This document shows, in pieces, positions 1 to 12,162 of a DNA stretch of 64,000 bases (the stretch's first letter is position 1; the number at the start of each line of letters is the position of its first letter). The stretch comes from Crotophaga sulcirostris (Eukaryota; Chordata; Aves; Cuculiformes; Crotophagidae): assembly GCA_013397455.1 (NCBI GenBank), contig VYZB01000381.1, positions 738,712 through 802,711 of the forward strand, in the 5' to 3' direction. The position numbers were made by a program, and so were the translations under genes. Under the pieces are notes generated by a model. It ran no database searches. It saw only the letters and a list, made by a program, of their open reading frames with translations, and had not been told where the DNA came from.

Positions 1-2860
1 AAAGACTAAGGCAAGGACTATGCCCCAGAAAACTCTCCATAAACCCCCTCCATCCAGATAGTGGATTTTTGAGACATGCAGAATGCTTATGTTTCAAATA
101 GAGCCATCTGCTAAACTTAGACACTCTCTTTAGCCTACAAACAGGTAACTTTCCACCGTGTCTGGCCAAACTTCTCCTGTGTCAAACTGCCCTCCACTAG
201 GACCTGGAATAGCCTATGTCAGGACCAATAGCAGGCATCTGCACCAAGCTCATTCTTGGTGCTGGGACATCACAGGGAGCCAATGGGAAGAGTCACCAAG
301 AGATCATAGATGTGCTCCACCAGTTTAGGGCACTGCCAGGAATGAGAACATTTGGAGGCTGGTTAAATGGACTGAAGACAGACACAAGTTGTGCTGCCCC
401 AGATAGCAAATCAAGGACTGAAAGAGCTTAGGAGGAAACTTAAAGAGACCATTAGGAAGGTTAAACCTTCCTAGCGCCCACAGGGCACAGGCAGCCTCTG
501 ACACAGGCCTAAACTTGCCAGCACTCAGCTTTGTTCGGATACGGCCTATCCCCAGCTTCTCATCACAGCAAGTCAGGCTTGCTCTCTTCCTCTCCACTGC
601 CACTGACCCCAGAAACTCTCACACAGCTATCAGCTGGCTTAGAGGCTTCAAGCTCTGATTTCCACTAAATTGCATGCCTCCCCTTTCTCTGGACAAGGGC
701 AAAAAGCCTGCAGCTACACCGAAGAGGCAACTGCACTAAACACAGATGCTCAAAGAGATCACCCTGAGAGGGCAGAAGCTTGTTTGTCTCTGCAGCACAT
801 TTATTTCACAATGCCTGTGGCCAAAGTGCAGGCTGGTGGCTCCAGCGTGCTTGCTCATCCCAGGACACAGCCACACTGGGCTTCACCCCTATCTCCTTAG
901 CATCCCCAAAGGTTCAAGCTTCGAGGAAAAGACTCTCCATATTGCTCCTTTCCATTCCAGGGAAAAGTCCTACTAGCACTTACATATCCACCTTTTACCA
1001 AATGAGGTCTATAAACTCCTTCCCGGAAATTGCTCCTTTCTCTTATCAACATTTCATTCTTGGAAGAACTCGACTGGATTCCTGTGCTAGGTGCTTCTTG
1101 GCTTCCTGCTCTCTGCAATCACATGCCAGTCCCATAAGCTGCTGAACCACAGGAAAACAAGAACAGGAAAGGAAGAGAGATCCATGTTTTATTCTGACCT
1201 CTGATATAAGTTTCTCAAGGACCATAGTCAAGATTCACTCTTTTCAGGTCTCCCTCTAGCTTCTCCCTCCTGAAAGATGATCTATCCGATGTACCTAGCA
1301 GAGAAGGTATTGAGAATCTGTTTTGCAAATTGTTCAGAAACTCTTTACTGGGAAGTCCTATAGTCATCTTTTACCAAATGGGACACAGACTTACTCAGCT
1401 TTCTCGGACATTGTTGTGGTCTTGTCTTGAATAATTTTTTCTAAGTATAAATGGATGTTGTGCCCTCTCTCTCCCCCTCCCCCCCAAAAAAGGAACCACT
1501 TTATCCATTAGGAGTTTGTTACAGCTTTGAGAAGGACTAGGTAGTAGAAGGGAAAAAAAAATCCCAGGAATGATAGCAATAGTAGCTACATTTTGTATTT
1601 CATAGAAACTGATGTTATTACTCCTATGAAGATGAGGCCCATTGACTTCATAAAAATGAAGATTTCCTGGAGGATATTCACAGACCCCAGATTATTCATA
1701 CCATTTTTAGCAACAAAGACAAGCTCTCAACAACACGATGAGTTTTATACAAAACATACTTTACCTTTCATAAGGAGATTTTTAGCCTGATTCTCAGCAG
1801 GCCAGTGCCCACTTCACCATCAGCACAACAGACAACTCCGTAACCAGTTAATCAGAAAATTTAAAGACACCTTAGCAAGGGAAAAATAACTTTTTTTGCC
1901 TTCTCCACACCTCTCACATCAGGGTAGAGAAAATAAAGCAATGTAAAACCAAGGTTGGTCCTGCAGCAGTCTGTGCCACACTCCTTACAGAGAACATCAG
2001 TCATTAGGGTTCATAGTGCAGTATCTCTCACCAGCATACAAATCATCTCCAACCTTTGTACAGGCAGAAAGGACTCCAAGACCTATATAGATAGGCTTTA
2101 GTTCCCAAAACTCAGCAAATCATTCAGCATCCCCACACCTAAAACACACAACACTGTCCTGATCTTCAAAAATCTCTCCTCAGGAACCAGGCTGCTGGCT
2201 CTTTATTTTAAGGCGGCTTTGGGTAATTTTTAAACAGAATACCAGGGAAGTCAACAAATACAGCAGAGTGCACTTATTCTTTAAAAGCAGATAAAGGACA
2301 AAATGTATTTCCTACCTGAATTTTGTCAAGGACCAGCCCCAACAACAACATCATATTCAAGATTCATGCATATACAAGAACAGGCAACAAAATCAAGAGC
2401 AAGTGGCTAATAACATGGTATAAATGTAGCCGAAGTCTTGAAATGGAAAACAGGATGTCTAATTTAAGCTTAGCTGTTTGTATACTAAGAGTCTGTTGAA
2501 GTGAGATAATCAGTGCAGTATCAGCATAAAAATTGTAAATCAACTGAGAAGCGAGTCCCCACCTTAAAGAAAACTAAGAGTCAGCAATGCGAATACAAAA
2601 GCCCTATAAAATTCCTTAAGTAAGCACAAATATTGACAGAGGAGACCACTAAACCCAGAAGGTCAATTAAAGTGTTAAAAGATAGAACGAGAGAGATGCT
2701 GCAAAGGCAAAAAAAATACAAGGGTAAGAAATTCGACAATGCCCTTGCAGGCTAAATAAGCGTCATGACAGGGATGATGGAGAGACTGCATCTTTGAATT
2801 CCATAAATAATCTTTCCTGAGGAGAACCTGTAAGAGGCAGCACAATTTGTGATTTAGACC

Positions 2861-2900
2861 TAGAGTAGAGTAGTAGTGTAGTAGAGTAGTAGTGGTAGTG
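2861..2900. repeat. Degenerate (TAG)n / TAGAG simple repeat
   Basis: A 40-bp run of TAGAG, TAG and TGG units inside FLVCR2 intron 1. It is interrupted and short. Confidence 0.7.
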
Positions 2901-5900
2901 TGACCACTATCAATACTACAGAATGGTTCTGCACTGCACTCAAATTCAGCTTCCTTGCAGCAACAAAAAAATCCACCCTCCAAAGCACTATGGCAATATT
3001 TAACTTGCAAGAGGAAGCTGCCTAAAAGGAAAGAAGCTTGTTAAAAGGAAATTAAAAGTAATAGCCAAAGAAATTAAATGCTTGCAAGCGGCATTAAGAT
3101 TTTGTAAAGACACTGCATCAGAGGCTTAGTGTAAGCCTAGAAAATATTAGCAAAAGATTTTAGAACAAAACAAAGGAACCACAGTTAAGTAAAGAAAAAA
3201 AATGATAACAACAAACCACACCAGCACCTAACTCAAAAAACTGGACATTATTCCTTCAAGCAAAGACAAAAAGACAGCAAGTCAGACCAAACTAAAGTAA
3301 AATTATACTTGGGTCAAAAAAGGCTGCAAAATGACTTCACAAATTAAGTCAAAACTCTTTAGACACAGCAAAATCAGGAAGCCTGCCAGAAAGTCTGAGG
3401 GTCCAAAAGATGATCACTGTGGAAGGAGAATGTTTCAGGAAGAGGGAGAACTAAATAAAGTCTTGCACCAGCATTCACGACACAATATTTATGGCAGGTA
3501 TCCACATCAACAGAACCTCTTCACATGGCAAAACTCTGAAGCATTATGAATGGAAGATCTCAATCAATTTATTTCAACTATTTTTTTTCTAAGAGGCATC
3601 AGGACCAGATGGTATTCATCAACACAGCCTCTTCCTCCATTCCTGTCTGTGTGTCAAAGCTTTGCCCTGTGGTGCTCCCTCCTTTTCTAATTACAGGTGC
3701 CTCCCATGCAATAACTATGACATTTCACAGGAGAAGCGAAACTTCCTGACCCTACAATTCACATATCACAATCTGCAGAGAGCAGACAGCCACCCCCATC
3801 TCACACCCCGTGACTCCTCAGGCTCATCAGCTTCCCAAGGTTTTGCTATCAGTGCAGATCCCAGCTACTTTTCTATACAAAAGGCTACAGTAGAATTGAA
3901 AATACCCAGTTGAAGAGCTGCGCAAAGCAGAAGCTGCCAGTTTCTACCCAGTATACTTTTGTATGGATTGCTCTCCAGAATATGCTTCTTCCATACTACT
4001 GACATCAAAACTAAAAGAGCCTGTTGAAATCCAGATAGTCAGGAAGTAAATATACGTGTTTGTAAACCACAGCTTAGTCACCTTTCTTGCAGTGTTTTAA
4101 GAAGCAGAAAGGGTCCAAGTTGTGAAAGGAAAAACTGTAATCCAGGTCTTGTGATGAGATAAGATAGGGCTTAAGCTCTTTCTCACTCTCCCACTGATGT
4201 GGGAGATAAAGTATTTTTTCAAGCTGCACTTGCACAACCAAAGCTCTTCTGGAAGCAAAGCAAACTCCCTACCTCATCACACTTCTTCTTCTGTGGCATC
4301 ATCTGATACTGCTTAATATGATACAATGCCATATGATGAAGACTACTTCTCTATGCAAGCTATTCAGGGCCTCTCAGCCTTGAATGCACCTTCCCCCAGT
4401 TTACTGGGAAAGAAACACAAGTCAGCAAAAAAACATGAGTAGATGAGAGAGTAAAGCTGAAGAGGGGTTTCAGCTCTGACAGCTACCTCAGCTACTGCTG
4501 GAATCCTCAGCCAGGATATTAATACATTGGTCAAGGACCCTCTATAGTCACCTAACATAGGCAGCATTGGGGGTCCTGCAGGGCAAGCTAGGACCACTAG
4601 GGCAACCCTTACCCCAAAAAAACACTGTAATCAGTCCTTTAACTCCCATGTAACTTTCACAGAACATAATCCAAAAGCCAATTGCTTCTGACAGGGAGAA
4701 GGGGGAGCTGCCTCTGGTGTGTGGCCAGGAAGGGTGCACCAGATGAAATAAGTAGAAAAAGTTTCTTTCAGGCTCCAGTGTCCATTTATAGAAACTTAGA
4801 CATTCCTGGGAAAGCCACGTTGCTATTTGGTCAGCACACCCTCCCACACTGAGCCATGGCCAGGATTTTGAAGAGCTGACCACATAGAGCTCCTTGTGAT
4901 CCAAGTGCTCTGATCCACCCTGCCTTTCTTTAAAGGGGAAGAATGGAGCCAGGGCTGGAGAATGTAAATCATTAACTATCACCACTATCAGCTCCCCTTG
5001 GGTCCTTACTAAAATCTTCTCTGTTCTAATAGCTAAAACCTTGGCAGATACAGGGCCAAGCTAGAGAGAGATGCGAGGCAGACCACCATCTGCCCCTACT
5101 TCTATCAGGGATCGCATCTCATCTGAAGAGATGGGGAGCCTCCAGCCAGGACAGAACAGCCAAAGAGATCTAGAAGTCCACTTGAAGATAGGAATTCCAC
5201 CGGACAGCTCCATTTCCGCAACACTTCTCAGACTTTCAGATGCTGCTTCCCTTCAGGGTAAAATGCACAAAACAAGAATTAGCAGTGAAGCATCAAACAG
5301 TAGCACATGCACAGCACAAACAGCACTGCAGGCTTAGCAGTGCAAAACAAATGGCCATTCAGATGTTGCAGACCTGATACTGGCCCACTGCGCAACACCC
5401 ACCCCACCCACTACCCCACGCAGACTCTTTACCCAATTCAGACCCACCAGGACAGACAGCGCATTTCCCTGCATTCCACTCACAGCTTATCATCCAGTTT
5501 GCCTGCTTCAAAAGCCAGTGATTAACTGGGAGACTGGCACTCCCAATACCAATGGCAGTCTGCAGATAGCACCTAAAAGCTCTGCCTCAGGCCATTTCTG
5601 TTACAGAAGCCCTAAATCTCTTAAATCACATGCCAGCTGCATCAGAAGAAGAACAGATACCACCTGAAGAGCAGTAAGGGGCTGCATCATTTTTCCATAA
5701 AAGCTGAGATAAATATGAAGCTGAAGCCTTCTTTCCTTCCAAACCACATCAACACCTTTTATCAACCCTCACTAAAAGATGAAGAGGTAAAATTACAAGC
5801 AGAAGGATCATCTAACGTGCCCACATCCTTACTACCCAACCCATCAGCTGCTTGTTTGTCAAAATAGCAAGAGCCAGGAACAAGGTCTATTTCAATCAAA

Positions 5901-7429
5901 AAAAATAACAATACCAGTGGCAAAGCAATAAAGTCATAAACACAAATGTTCTTTCATTGCCCCTGTGCAACACAGTTTTACACTTCTCTCCCTGCCACCC
6001 CTGTCCCTTACCTATCAGGAGACAACAGGGAGGTAAGAGATACACCCAACACCAAGGTGCCTGAAGAAGCATGGCCCAAGCACTGCAGCCCAGCACACAC
6101 TGTGGCATGAAACAGAGAGTTGGCCACCAGGCTCCCACTTATAAATCTCAAAAAGCCATGAGAATTTAACTCGTTACCCAAACATCCCCACCACTATGTT
6201 AGTTCTGTCACGCCACAGCACCGTGTCTTCTCATCCCCAAAAGAGAATAGAGCAAGTATGTTAAAGGAAGGGGTAAGGCCTGCTGCTCCAGCAAGCACAT
6301 ACTCCTGCAAACGCATCTCAGGAGAGCGCTTCTTCCCACTGTGGTCCTGTCACCAGAGTCAGTCAATCAGTCAGTCACCAGAGGCAGTCTCCCTCTGACA
6401 TCAAAATCAAGAGCCTGTTTGCTGCAGCCTGTCAGGTCTGAACCACAGCCCCAGACAGCTGATGAATCAATACACCAAAATGCAAGCAGTACGGCCTTAC
6501 GCAAACTGCTCCCTCCCGCCCACCTCTTGTGCGTGGGACTTCTCATAAATATCCAGCACCAACCTCCTCCACAAGCAACACTGCTGATGATGTAGCAGGC
6601 ATGCTACTACTGATGACTGTATCTCGGAAGCACATCAAATTTCTCCCAATATTCAAACACATCTGAAGGACACCAGTGAACTCTCCAAAACACTTCTTCT
6701 TCCTTAGCCCAGAACTTCAGCCTGAGGAAAAGTCCCCACATAGATTTTTCCTAGTCTTTTAAGCAATGTGATATAGGTAATATCTTTATAACACTAATAT
6801 TTTAATGCCAAAGTACCCAACGTGCAAGTAAATCCCATTCCACACCTCCCCATACATGCACTTGCAGGAAAAAGAATGGAGAAACCTATGCATCTCCCTG
6901 TTAAAATGGGGAAAAGTAATATGCCATGAAAACCAGCAGCAAGTAAACAGGAGAATGTGGGCACCTCCTCCACAGGTGCCCACATTCTTCACATCTAGAA
7001 GTTCTTCATCATTGATTCAAGTGTGCTCAATCTAACCCTTCTTTGCACTTTGGATACCACAGCCAACACAAGACCAGAAACAACTGAGGAGAATCTGATA
7101 CTCTGCTAGGGTTTGTGTGATTTTTAAAAGACATTTAATACCTAGTCTGACTGATTCATTGATTTGCTCTTCAGGGCTAATTTGAAGCTGCAGGTTCCAT
7201 CACTCATGAAGCAGCAGTGGCGTCCTCAGCAGACATCACCCTGGCAGACCTAAATGAACCAGCAGGCAGGGCTCTCCTCAGGACAGCACTGCTTAAGTGC
7301 TGCCTAAGGCCGAGAGGGTAGGAGTAGAAAGAGAGTAGGTCCATCAAGGAAAGAAGCAGTGACACTGCCCTGCTCCTCCATGTAGCCAGTTGCAGTTCTT
7401 GATGGAAAGGGACATCAGTGCTTGGCATT

Positions 7430-7508
7430 CAATAATAATAGTAATAATAATCATCATCATCATCATGATCATGATAACAATAATCATCATCATCGTCATG
7501 ATAACAAC
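7430..7508. repeat. Compound trinucleotide microsatellite (AAT)n-(CAT)n
   Basis: About 79 bp of AAT units passing into CAT/ATC units with GATCATGATAAC interruptions. The block ATCATCATC...CATGATAACAA occurs twice in slightly different form, which suggests a duplication inside the microsatellite. It lies in FLVCR2 intron 1. Confidence 0.85.
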
Positions 7509-7719
7509 TCATGACAGAGTTTTCCACCTTGAGGATATGTAACTAAGCGACGTGGCAAGGCAAGGAAAACCATGTAGTAGTGGAGGAATGAGCAAAGGGA
7601 ATCATTTGCCATACTGGCATACTGCAATTACAAACTCACTGTATTATACCCTTTGCTAACACTGCCTAAAACTCAGTCTTTAATTGCAGAGTCAGGAAAA
7701 AAGGATGCCTTTATTTCTT

Positions 7720-7731
7720 CCCCCCCCCCCC
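7720..7731. repeat. Poly-C tract (12 nt)
   Basis: Homopolymer of about twelve C within FLVCR2 intron 1. The length is prone to sequencing error. Confidence 0.8.
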
Positions 7732-9569
7732 GTCCAACATCACCAGTAAACAAAACCACTACTTTTCATTCACTCTAATTATGCAGCTCAGGACCCTTGA
7801 CTAAGGGAATGAATAGGTCCTTCTCACGGAGCACGCCCTGCCTTTAGTCATTGCCATTTCTGACTTCTCCAGTTCTCTGAAAGGAAAGTTTGGGCTTGTA
7901 AAGCAAAGGCTATGTACTGAACTGAGGTCTCATTTGCATGTCAGTTCAAGCCCCAGAGCAGCACAGAGCAAAAGAGTAGCCAAAGTTTGCTTTTCACAAG
8001 TGTTACACTAACCCACTCCTTTTAGGACGATGAGGATAGCACACACAGGATGAAAACCTTATTGTTTGGATTACTTATGCTAAAAGTTGAGTAACTTCAC
8101 CTGAATACTTTAAAAAGTCTGACAGCAAAATACTCCATTACTTATTTACTCCTAAATCAACAGAGCACTCATGCCGAATTAAATGCCTTCCATTCTAAAG
8201 ATTCATTTAAAACACATAAAAACCAGCCCACTAGCAGGGGTGATAAGCGCAAAGAGGAAAGCTTAGATTTGCTCATGGAAAGATAAGTATGTTCTCTGTT
8301 TCCAAAAGATATAAACCAGAATCTCCTTCATTCCCTATCACTGTTTCACAAACTTCAATTCCTCAAATACCACCTCTGAGCATTCACCTCTTTTTGCCTC
8401 TGCAGTATCTAAATAAACACAGAAACCCTGGAATGTGGGGAAAAGAGACCTCAAACCCACTGCACACAAAGTTATCTGTGAGGAAGAACTGTGCATTAGA
8501 AACTACCCAAACTGCAAACCATTCAAATCTGAGTAGCGGCCATCCCCAGGTTGATTTAAAGATGGTCCAGGGTGCTGCACGGGAGGACACTGGGTCTTCA
8601 AATCAAGGGGCACAGGTCCAGCCTAACAGCTAATGCCAAGTTCTGCTTCCCTCTTCTTTGTGTCAGCATTGCAGAGCCAGACTCACTTCACTTGTATCAC
8701 ATTGCATCAGTCATGCAACAGCAATGAGTGGGTGTTCCGGTACAAAGGTCATGAAGCAATTTCCCTAATCCTTTCAAAGTAGTGGAAAAGTTTATCTCTT
8801 CTGAGCACTAGTTGGCTACAAGAAAAGACCACCACAGCTTGAGCACGTGCGGGTCACTGGCCTCCCTGACCCGTGTTGATACAAGAGTACTCAGGGAGCT
8901 TACCTCTCCCTAGCCTGATGGAAAGTTCCTTTCCCTTCAAAGCAACCTCTTGTAGAGACTCTGTACCTACTTTAAAGAGGTACTAAAGTGCAAATGTCCT
9001 TTTCCTCCAGGGCTCAGTGACAAGTACTCTTTTCAGTGGACAGTTATGTCCTTTGTCCTATGTCGTTGTCAGTAGGCGGAGGATACTGCAGTGTCAAGTC
9101 CAGACACAACTGCAGATCTGGGGTTTGCAGGACACTCTGCCTAAAGCGTGCTTCTCTGCAGGTGCATTCCCCTCCGGCCCATCCACGGTTCTACTGGCTC
9201 ACACCCCTGGTCTGGAGATTCGCAGTCACGGGAGGAGAAGGGTACTGGAGAAGACCCCGCGTACAAACACGTCTCAAAGCCAGAATCATAACAAACCCTC
9301 ATGCTTCCCCCAACTTTGCAGACTTAGGTCCCACCTGCCTCTACCACCACCATCACTCCTCAGCATCCTTCCAGGTACCAGCTGCACCTCCCAGGAGGAA
9401 CTTTGTGTAAGTGAGTGCCTCTTATTCTTGCTCTTGCCCTCTAGGCCCTGTGCATCTCCTCCCCCTCCCTGGCTTGCCGCTCTGCCCACCTTAGCATTCC
9501 CAGTCTCCATCCAGGCTGACGAAGCCCCATCCCAAGTGTCCGGCCAGCGGGGATACAGCCACTCCTTAC

Positions 9570-10076
9570 CTGGTTCCCAAACACAGCGATGGAGCAGGCA
9601 GTGGAGACCTCGCGAGAGCCGAACCAGACGGAGGCGATGTGCGAGGGCATGCCCAGGATGAAGACCTGGGCCAGGGAGCTGATGACCTGTCCCAGGACGG
9701 TGACAGGGAAGAGGTCGGGCTTTAGGCTGCCCAGCTTCACCCAGGCGCCCAGGGCGTTGAGGGCCGCCCCGGCCAGGGCGATGAGGCGCAGGCCCCTCTT
9801 GTCCAGCAGCCAGGCAACAGGGAAGAGCAGCGGGATGTAGGCCACCATGTAGCTCATGGACAGCCAGTCGATGGCGAAGGCGCTCACGCCGTAGAAGCGC
9901 ATGAAGATGTTGTTGATGCTGCCGTACTGGATCCACTGGAAGGCGTTGCACAGGGAGTAGCAGCTGAACAGCAGCACCACGGCCCAGCGGCGCCGGGACA
10001 GCCGCACCTCGGGGATGCCAGCGGCGGCCCCCGGGACCGCCAGCTCTGGCGCCCGCGCCGGCTCCTGATGCACCAT
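9570..10076 (-). CDS. FLVCR2: FLVCR2 coding exon 1 (partial gene): MFS choline/heme transporter
   Basis: This exon encodes the first 169 residues of FLVCR2 (SLC49A2), a plasma-membrane major facilitator protein. The family is known for choline transport at the blood-brain barrier and was first described as a heme importer. The ATG at 10076 sits in a good Kozak context (G at -3, G at +4), and the first residues MVHQEP resemble the human start. Residues 31-54 form the first membrane helix with the [11 protein letters not shown] signature. Trp48 aligns with human Trp102, an aromatic residue of the choline site. Residues 92-97 (DKRGLR) are the MFS motif A loop. The exon ends in GNQ and a GTAAGG donor at 9569-9568, phase 0. 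The text favours FLVCR2 over FLVCR1 (for example [12 protein letters not shown]). The N-terminus is about 54 residues shorter than human and lacks its Ser/Pro/His repeats. Remaining exons are off the window. Confidence 0.93.
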
Positions 10077-10093
10077 CCCAGCTCGGCTCCGCC

Positions 10094-10258
10094 CGGCTCT
10101 ACCCGGCTCGGTTTCGCCCGGCTCTACCCGGCTCGTTTCCGATCGGCTCTGCTCGGCTCTATCCGGCTCGGTTCCGATCGGCTCTACGCGGCTCGGCCCT
10201 GCTCCGCCCCGCTCAGCTCGGCTCGGCTCCGCTCGGCTCGGCTCTGCCCGGCTTCCCG
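10094..10258. repeat. GC-rich minisatellite in FLVCR2 5' region, ~25-bp period
   Basis: Units of the type CGGCTCTACC plus CGGCTCGGTTTCGCC (25 bp) start at 10094, 10119, 10154 and 10179, with a 10-bp extra half unit at 10144. The right part decays into CTCGG/CGGCT pentamers. It lies directly upstream of the FLVCR2 start codon, so it is probably 5' UTR or promoter. The minus-strand frame stays open through it with Glu-Pro-Ser-Arg-Ala repeats, most likely because CGGCT multimers lack stops. Confidence 0.85.
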
Positions 10259-10289
10259 CCGCTCCCCACCTGGCCGTCAAACCCCGCCC

Positions 10290-10571
10290 NNNNNNNNNNN
10301 NNNNNNNNNNNNNNNNNNNNNNNNNNNNNNNNNNNNNNNNNNNNNNNNNNNNNNNNNNNNNNNNNNNNNNNNNNNNNNNNNNNNNNNNNNNNNNNNNNNN
10401 NNNNNNNNNNNNNNNNNNNNNNNNNNNNNNNNNNNNNNNNNNNNNNNNNNNNNNNNNNNNNNNNNNNNNNNNNNNNNNNNNNNNNNNNNNNNNNNNNNNN
10501 NNNNNNNNNNNNNNNNNNNNNNNNNNNNNNNNNNNNNNNNNNNNNNNNNNNNNNNNNNNNNNNNNNNNNNN
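10290..10571. other. Assembly gap (282 N)
   Basis: A run of N flanked on both sides by very GC-rich sequence. It probably hides more of the CpG island and 5' UTR or transcription start of FLVCR2; the true gap length is unknown. Confidence 0.99.
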
Positions 10572-10720
10572 GGGCTCGTCCGTGCGTGAGCCGAGGTGAT
10601 GGGCGGGCCCAGAGCTGTGTCCTGGGGGTCCTGTGTGCGCAGTGCCTGACCCGGCCAGAGACACCGGGGTGGAGCCCCCGGCCTGGGTTGGCTTCCCGTG
10701 TTTTTTTCGTGACCTGGCAC
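10572..10720 (-). promoter_or_regulatory. FLVCR2: Probable CpG-island promoter flank of FLVCR2
   Basis: The sequence right of the gap is GC-rich with CpG and GGGCGGG-type boxes, then drops to ordinary composition after about 10750. With the GC-rich block left of the gap, it suggests a CpG-island promoter for the minus-strand FLVCR2 gene. No TATA box or start site can be fixed. Confidence 0.45.
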
Positions 10721-10826
10721 AGCGCAGAGTGAGCACACCCAGGAAAGTCCAAACATCTCAGTGTGTCTGGAGCTAAACAGGCAGAAGCGACGCTTGTTTT
10801 CATCCTCCAGGGGAACCTGCAGTTAA

Positions 10827-10835
10827 TGAGTCAGC
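10827..10835 (+). promoter_or_regulatory. TGAGTCAGC: AP-1 / antioxidant-response (MARE-like) site upstream of FLVCR2
   Basis: The 9-mer matches the core bound by NRF2-MAF and BACH1-MAF dimers as well as AP-1. It lies about 750 bp upstream of the FLVCR2 start codon. Heme-handling genes are often under BACH1/NRF2 control, which makes the place suggestive. A 7-mer AP-1 core occurs by chance about once per 8 kb. Confidence 0.35.
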
Positions 10836-12065
10836 TCTTGTTTTCACGTATCTTTAGCAAAGATCCAACAGATTCCTGCCTGGAGACCGGTTATGAACCA
10901 CACTTCATTTCATTAACATCATGTTAACTAAACTGTGCAAACATCACTGAGCGTGAGCTTTAAAACGTGGACTTCGTTGCATGATAGTGGTGTTCAGCTC
11001 TCTTCCAGCACTGAACACGCAGCCCAAAGTTCACTCGGAAAGATGGGAGCAATAAATATCTTTCGGAAGTTGTGTTCCTGAAACAAAGGCTTGGGTCAGA
11101 GAATGAAAAAGTAAAGTTTCTCTGGGCTGTATTTACTTTGTGCAGCGCTGTCACAGGTTACTGATGCTGTGCTCTCACTTGTTATCCACAGGACTGCTGC
11201 CAGGAGCAAAAAGGAAAAAAAAAAAAAAAGCTTTGGACAAATTATTCCAAGGAGCTAATGTCACCTTAAGTGATTCTTGCTGTCTGTCCTCACAGAGCTC
11301 ACACCTTGTCACCTGCTTGGGTTTCCGACTCCCAGCAGAGTGGGCAGCAGCCGAGCTGGAGCAAAGCCAGTGTTAGCCTTGCCTAGCTTTCTGCTGGAAG
11401 CACCACAGGGCTCTGCCAGTGGACCTCCAGCCTCGCCTTGGATGCTCATTACAATGCTACAACATGATCGTAATACAATCCTTGTACCTAACAAACTAGA
11501 ACGGCAAATTCAGAAGCAAGAGCCAGAAAAGAGGTTTTCAGTCCCATTTATTAGTAGGTTACGCACCCAAAGTTACTCCAAGCTTTGTACTGTGACAATA
11601 GAAAAAACAGAGGAATTTGTTCTCGTGGATTGTAATTTAAATATATCTGGAATGCAATGAGTGATAGGAGTGCACAGAGTGTGGGGGTGAAATGGAGCAG
11701 GAAAAGGACTGTCGTGGTCCCACAGCTGTTTAGTCTGAGAACTCTGAGAATATAACAGGAAAATAGTACAGAAGATTATCTTATAGGTTCATCAGATTTG
11801 AAAAGGTTTTTACAAAATTCTCCACAATATTATAAAGAAATCAAAGCTCCCCGGAGGTCATTATTATCATTCATTTAAGAGTAGTTGAAAAACCAAGATC
11901 AAAAAAGAAAATAAACAGGCAATTTTTGGCAAGGCAAACTGGATTTGCTCAAGGTAGTGTCATTTATTAATAATCCCAAAAGCAGAGTGAGGAGCAAAAC
12001 TTGCAGATGGTAATACGGTGTTTAAGTTACTCAAGACTAACTTAAGTACATCACCTTCACACAGT

Positions 12066-12162
12066 AGCACAGTATTACAGGGTTGGAAAGGACCTCTGAG
12101 GTCGTCAAGTCCAACCTATAACCCAGCACTAACACCAACCCATCATCTAAACTGTGGCACTA
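12066..12162 (-). mobile_element. CR1 LINE 3'-end fragment
   Basis: The sequence CACAGTATTACAGGGTTGG followed by the conserved GGACCTCTGAGGTCGTC block is the reverse complement of the avian CR1 3' terminus. It is about 97 bp, strongly 5'-truncated and more diverged than the copies at 13833 and 14428. Confidence 0.9.

Larger units (their letters stand above)
1..9569 (-). other. FLVCR2: FLVCR2 intron 1 (3' part of gene lies off the window)
   Basis: Everything left of the exon 1 splice donor reads as intron. I looked for the next conserved FLVCR2 segment (the loop and membrane segments that follow the exon 1 end in vertebrate FLVCR2) in the minus-strand translations and did not find it, so exon 2 is presumed to lie before base 1. 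Long first introns are known for mammalian FLVCR2. No CR1 fragment was recognised here. The stretch holds only short low-complexity tracts (see separate entries) and AT-rich unique sequence. Confidence 0.75.

Noticed and set aside
9286..9951. 221-codon minus-strand frame overlapping FLVCR2 exon 1
   Set aside because: It is an out-of-frame shadow of the FLVCR2 exon, which is clearly coding in the other frame.
10077..10289. N-terminal extension of FLVCR2 through the Glu-Pro-Ser-Arg-Ala frame as coding sequence
   Set aside because: No in-frame ATG is visible upstream; the ATG at 10076 has a good Kozak context and a start like the mammalian protein. Kept only as a finding because of the gap.
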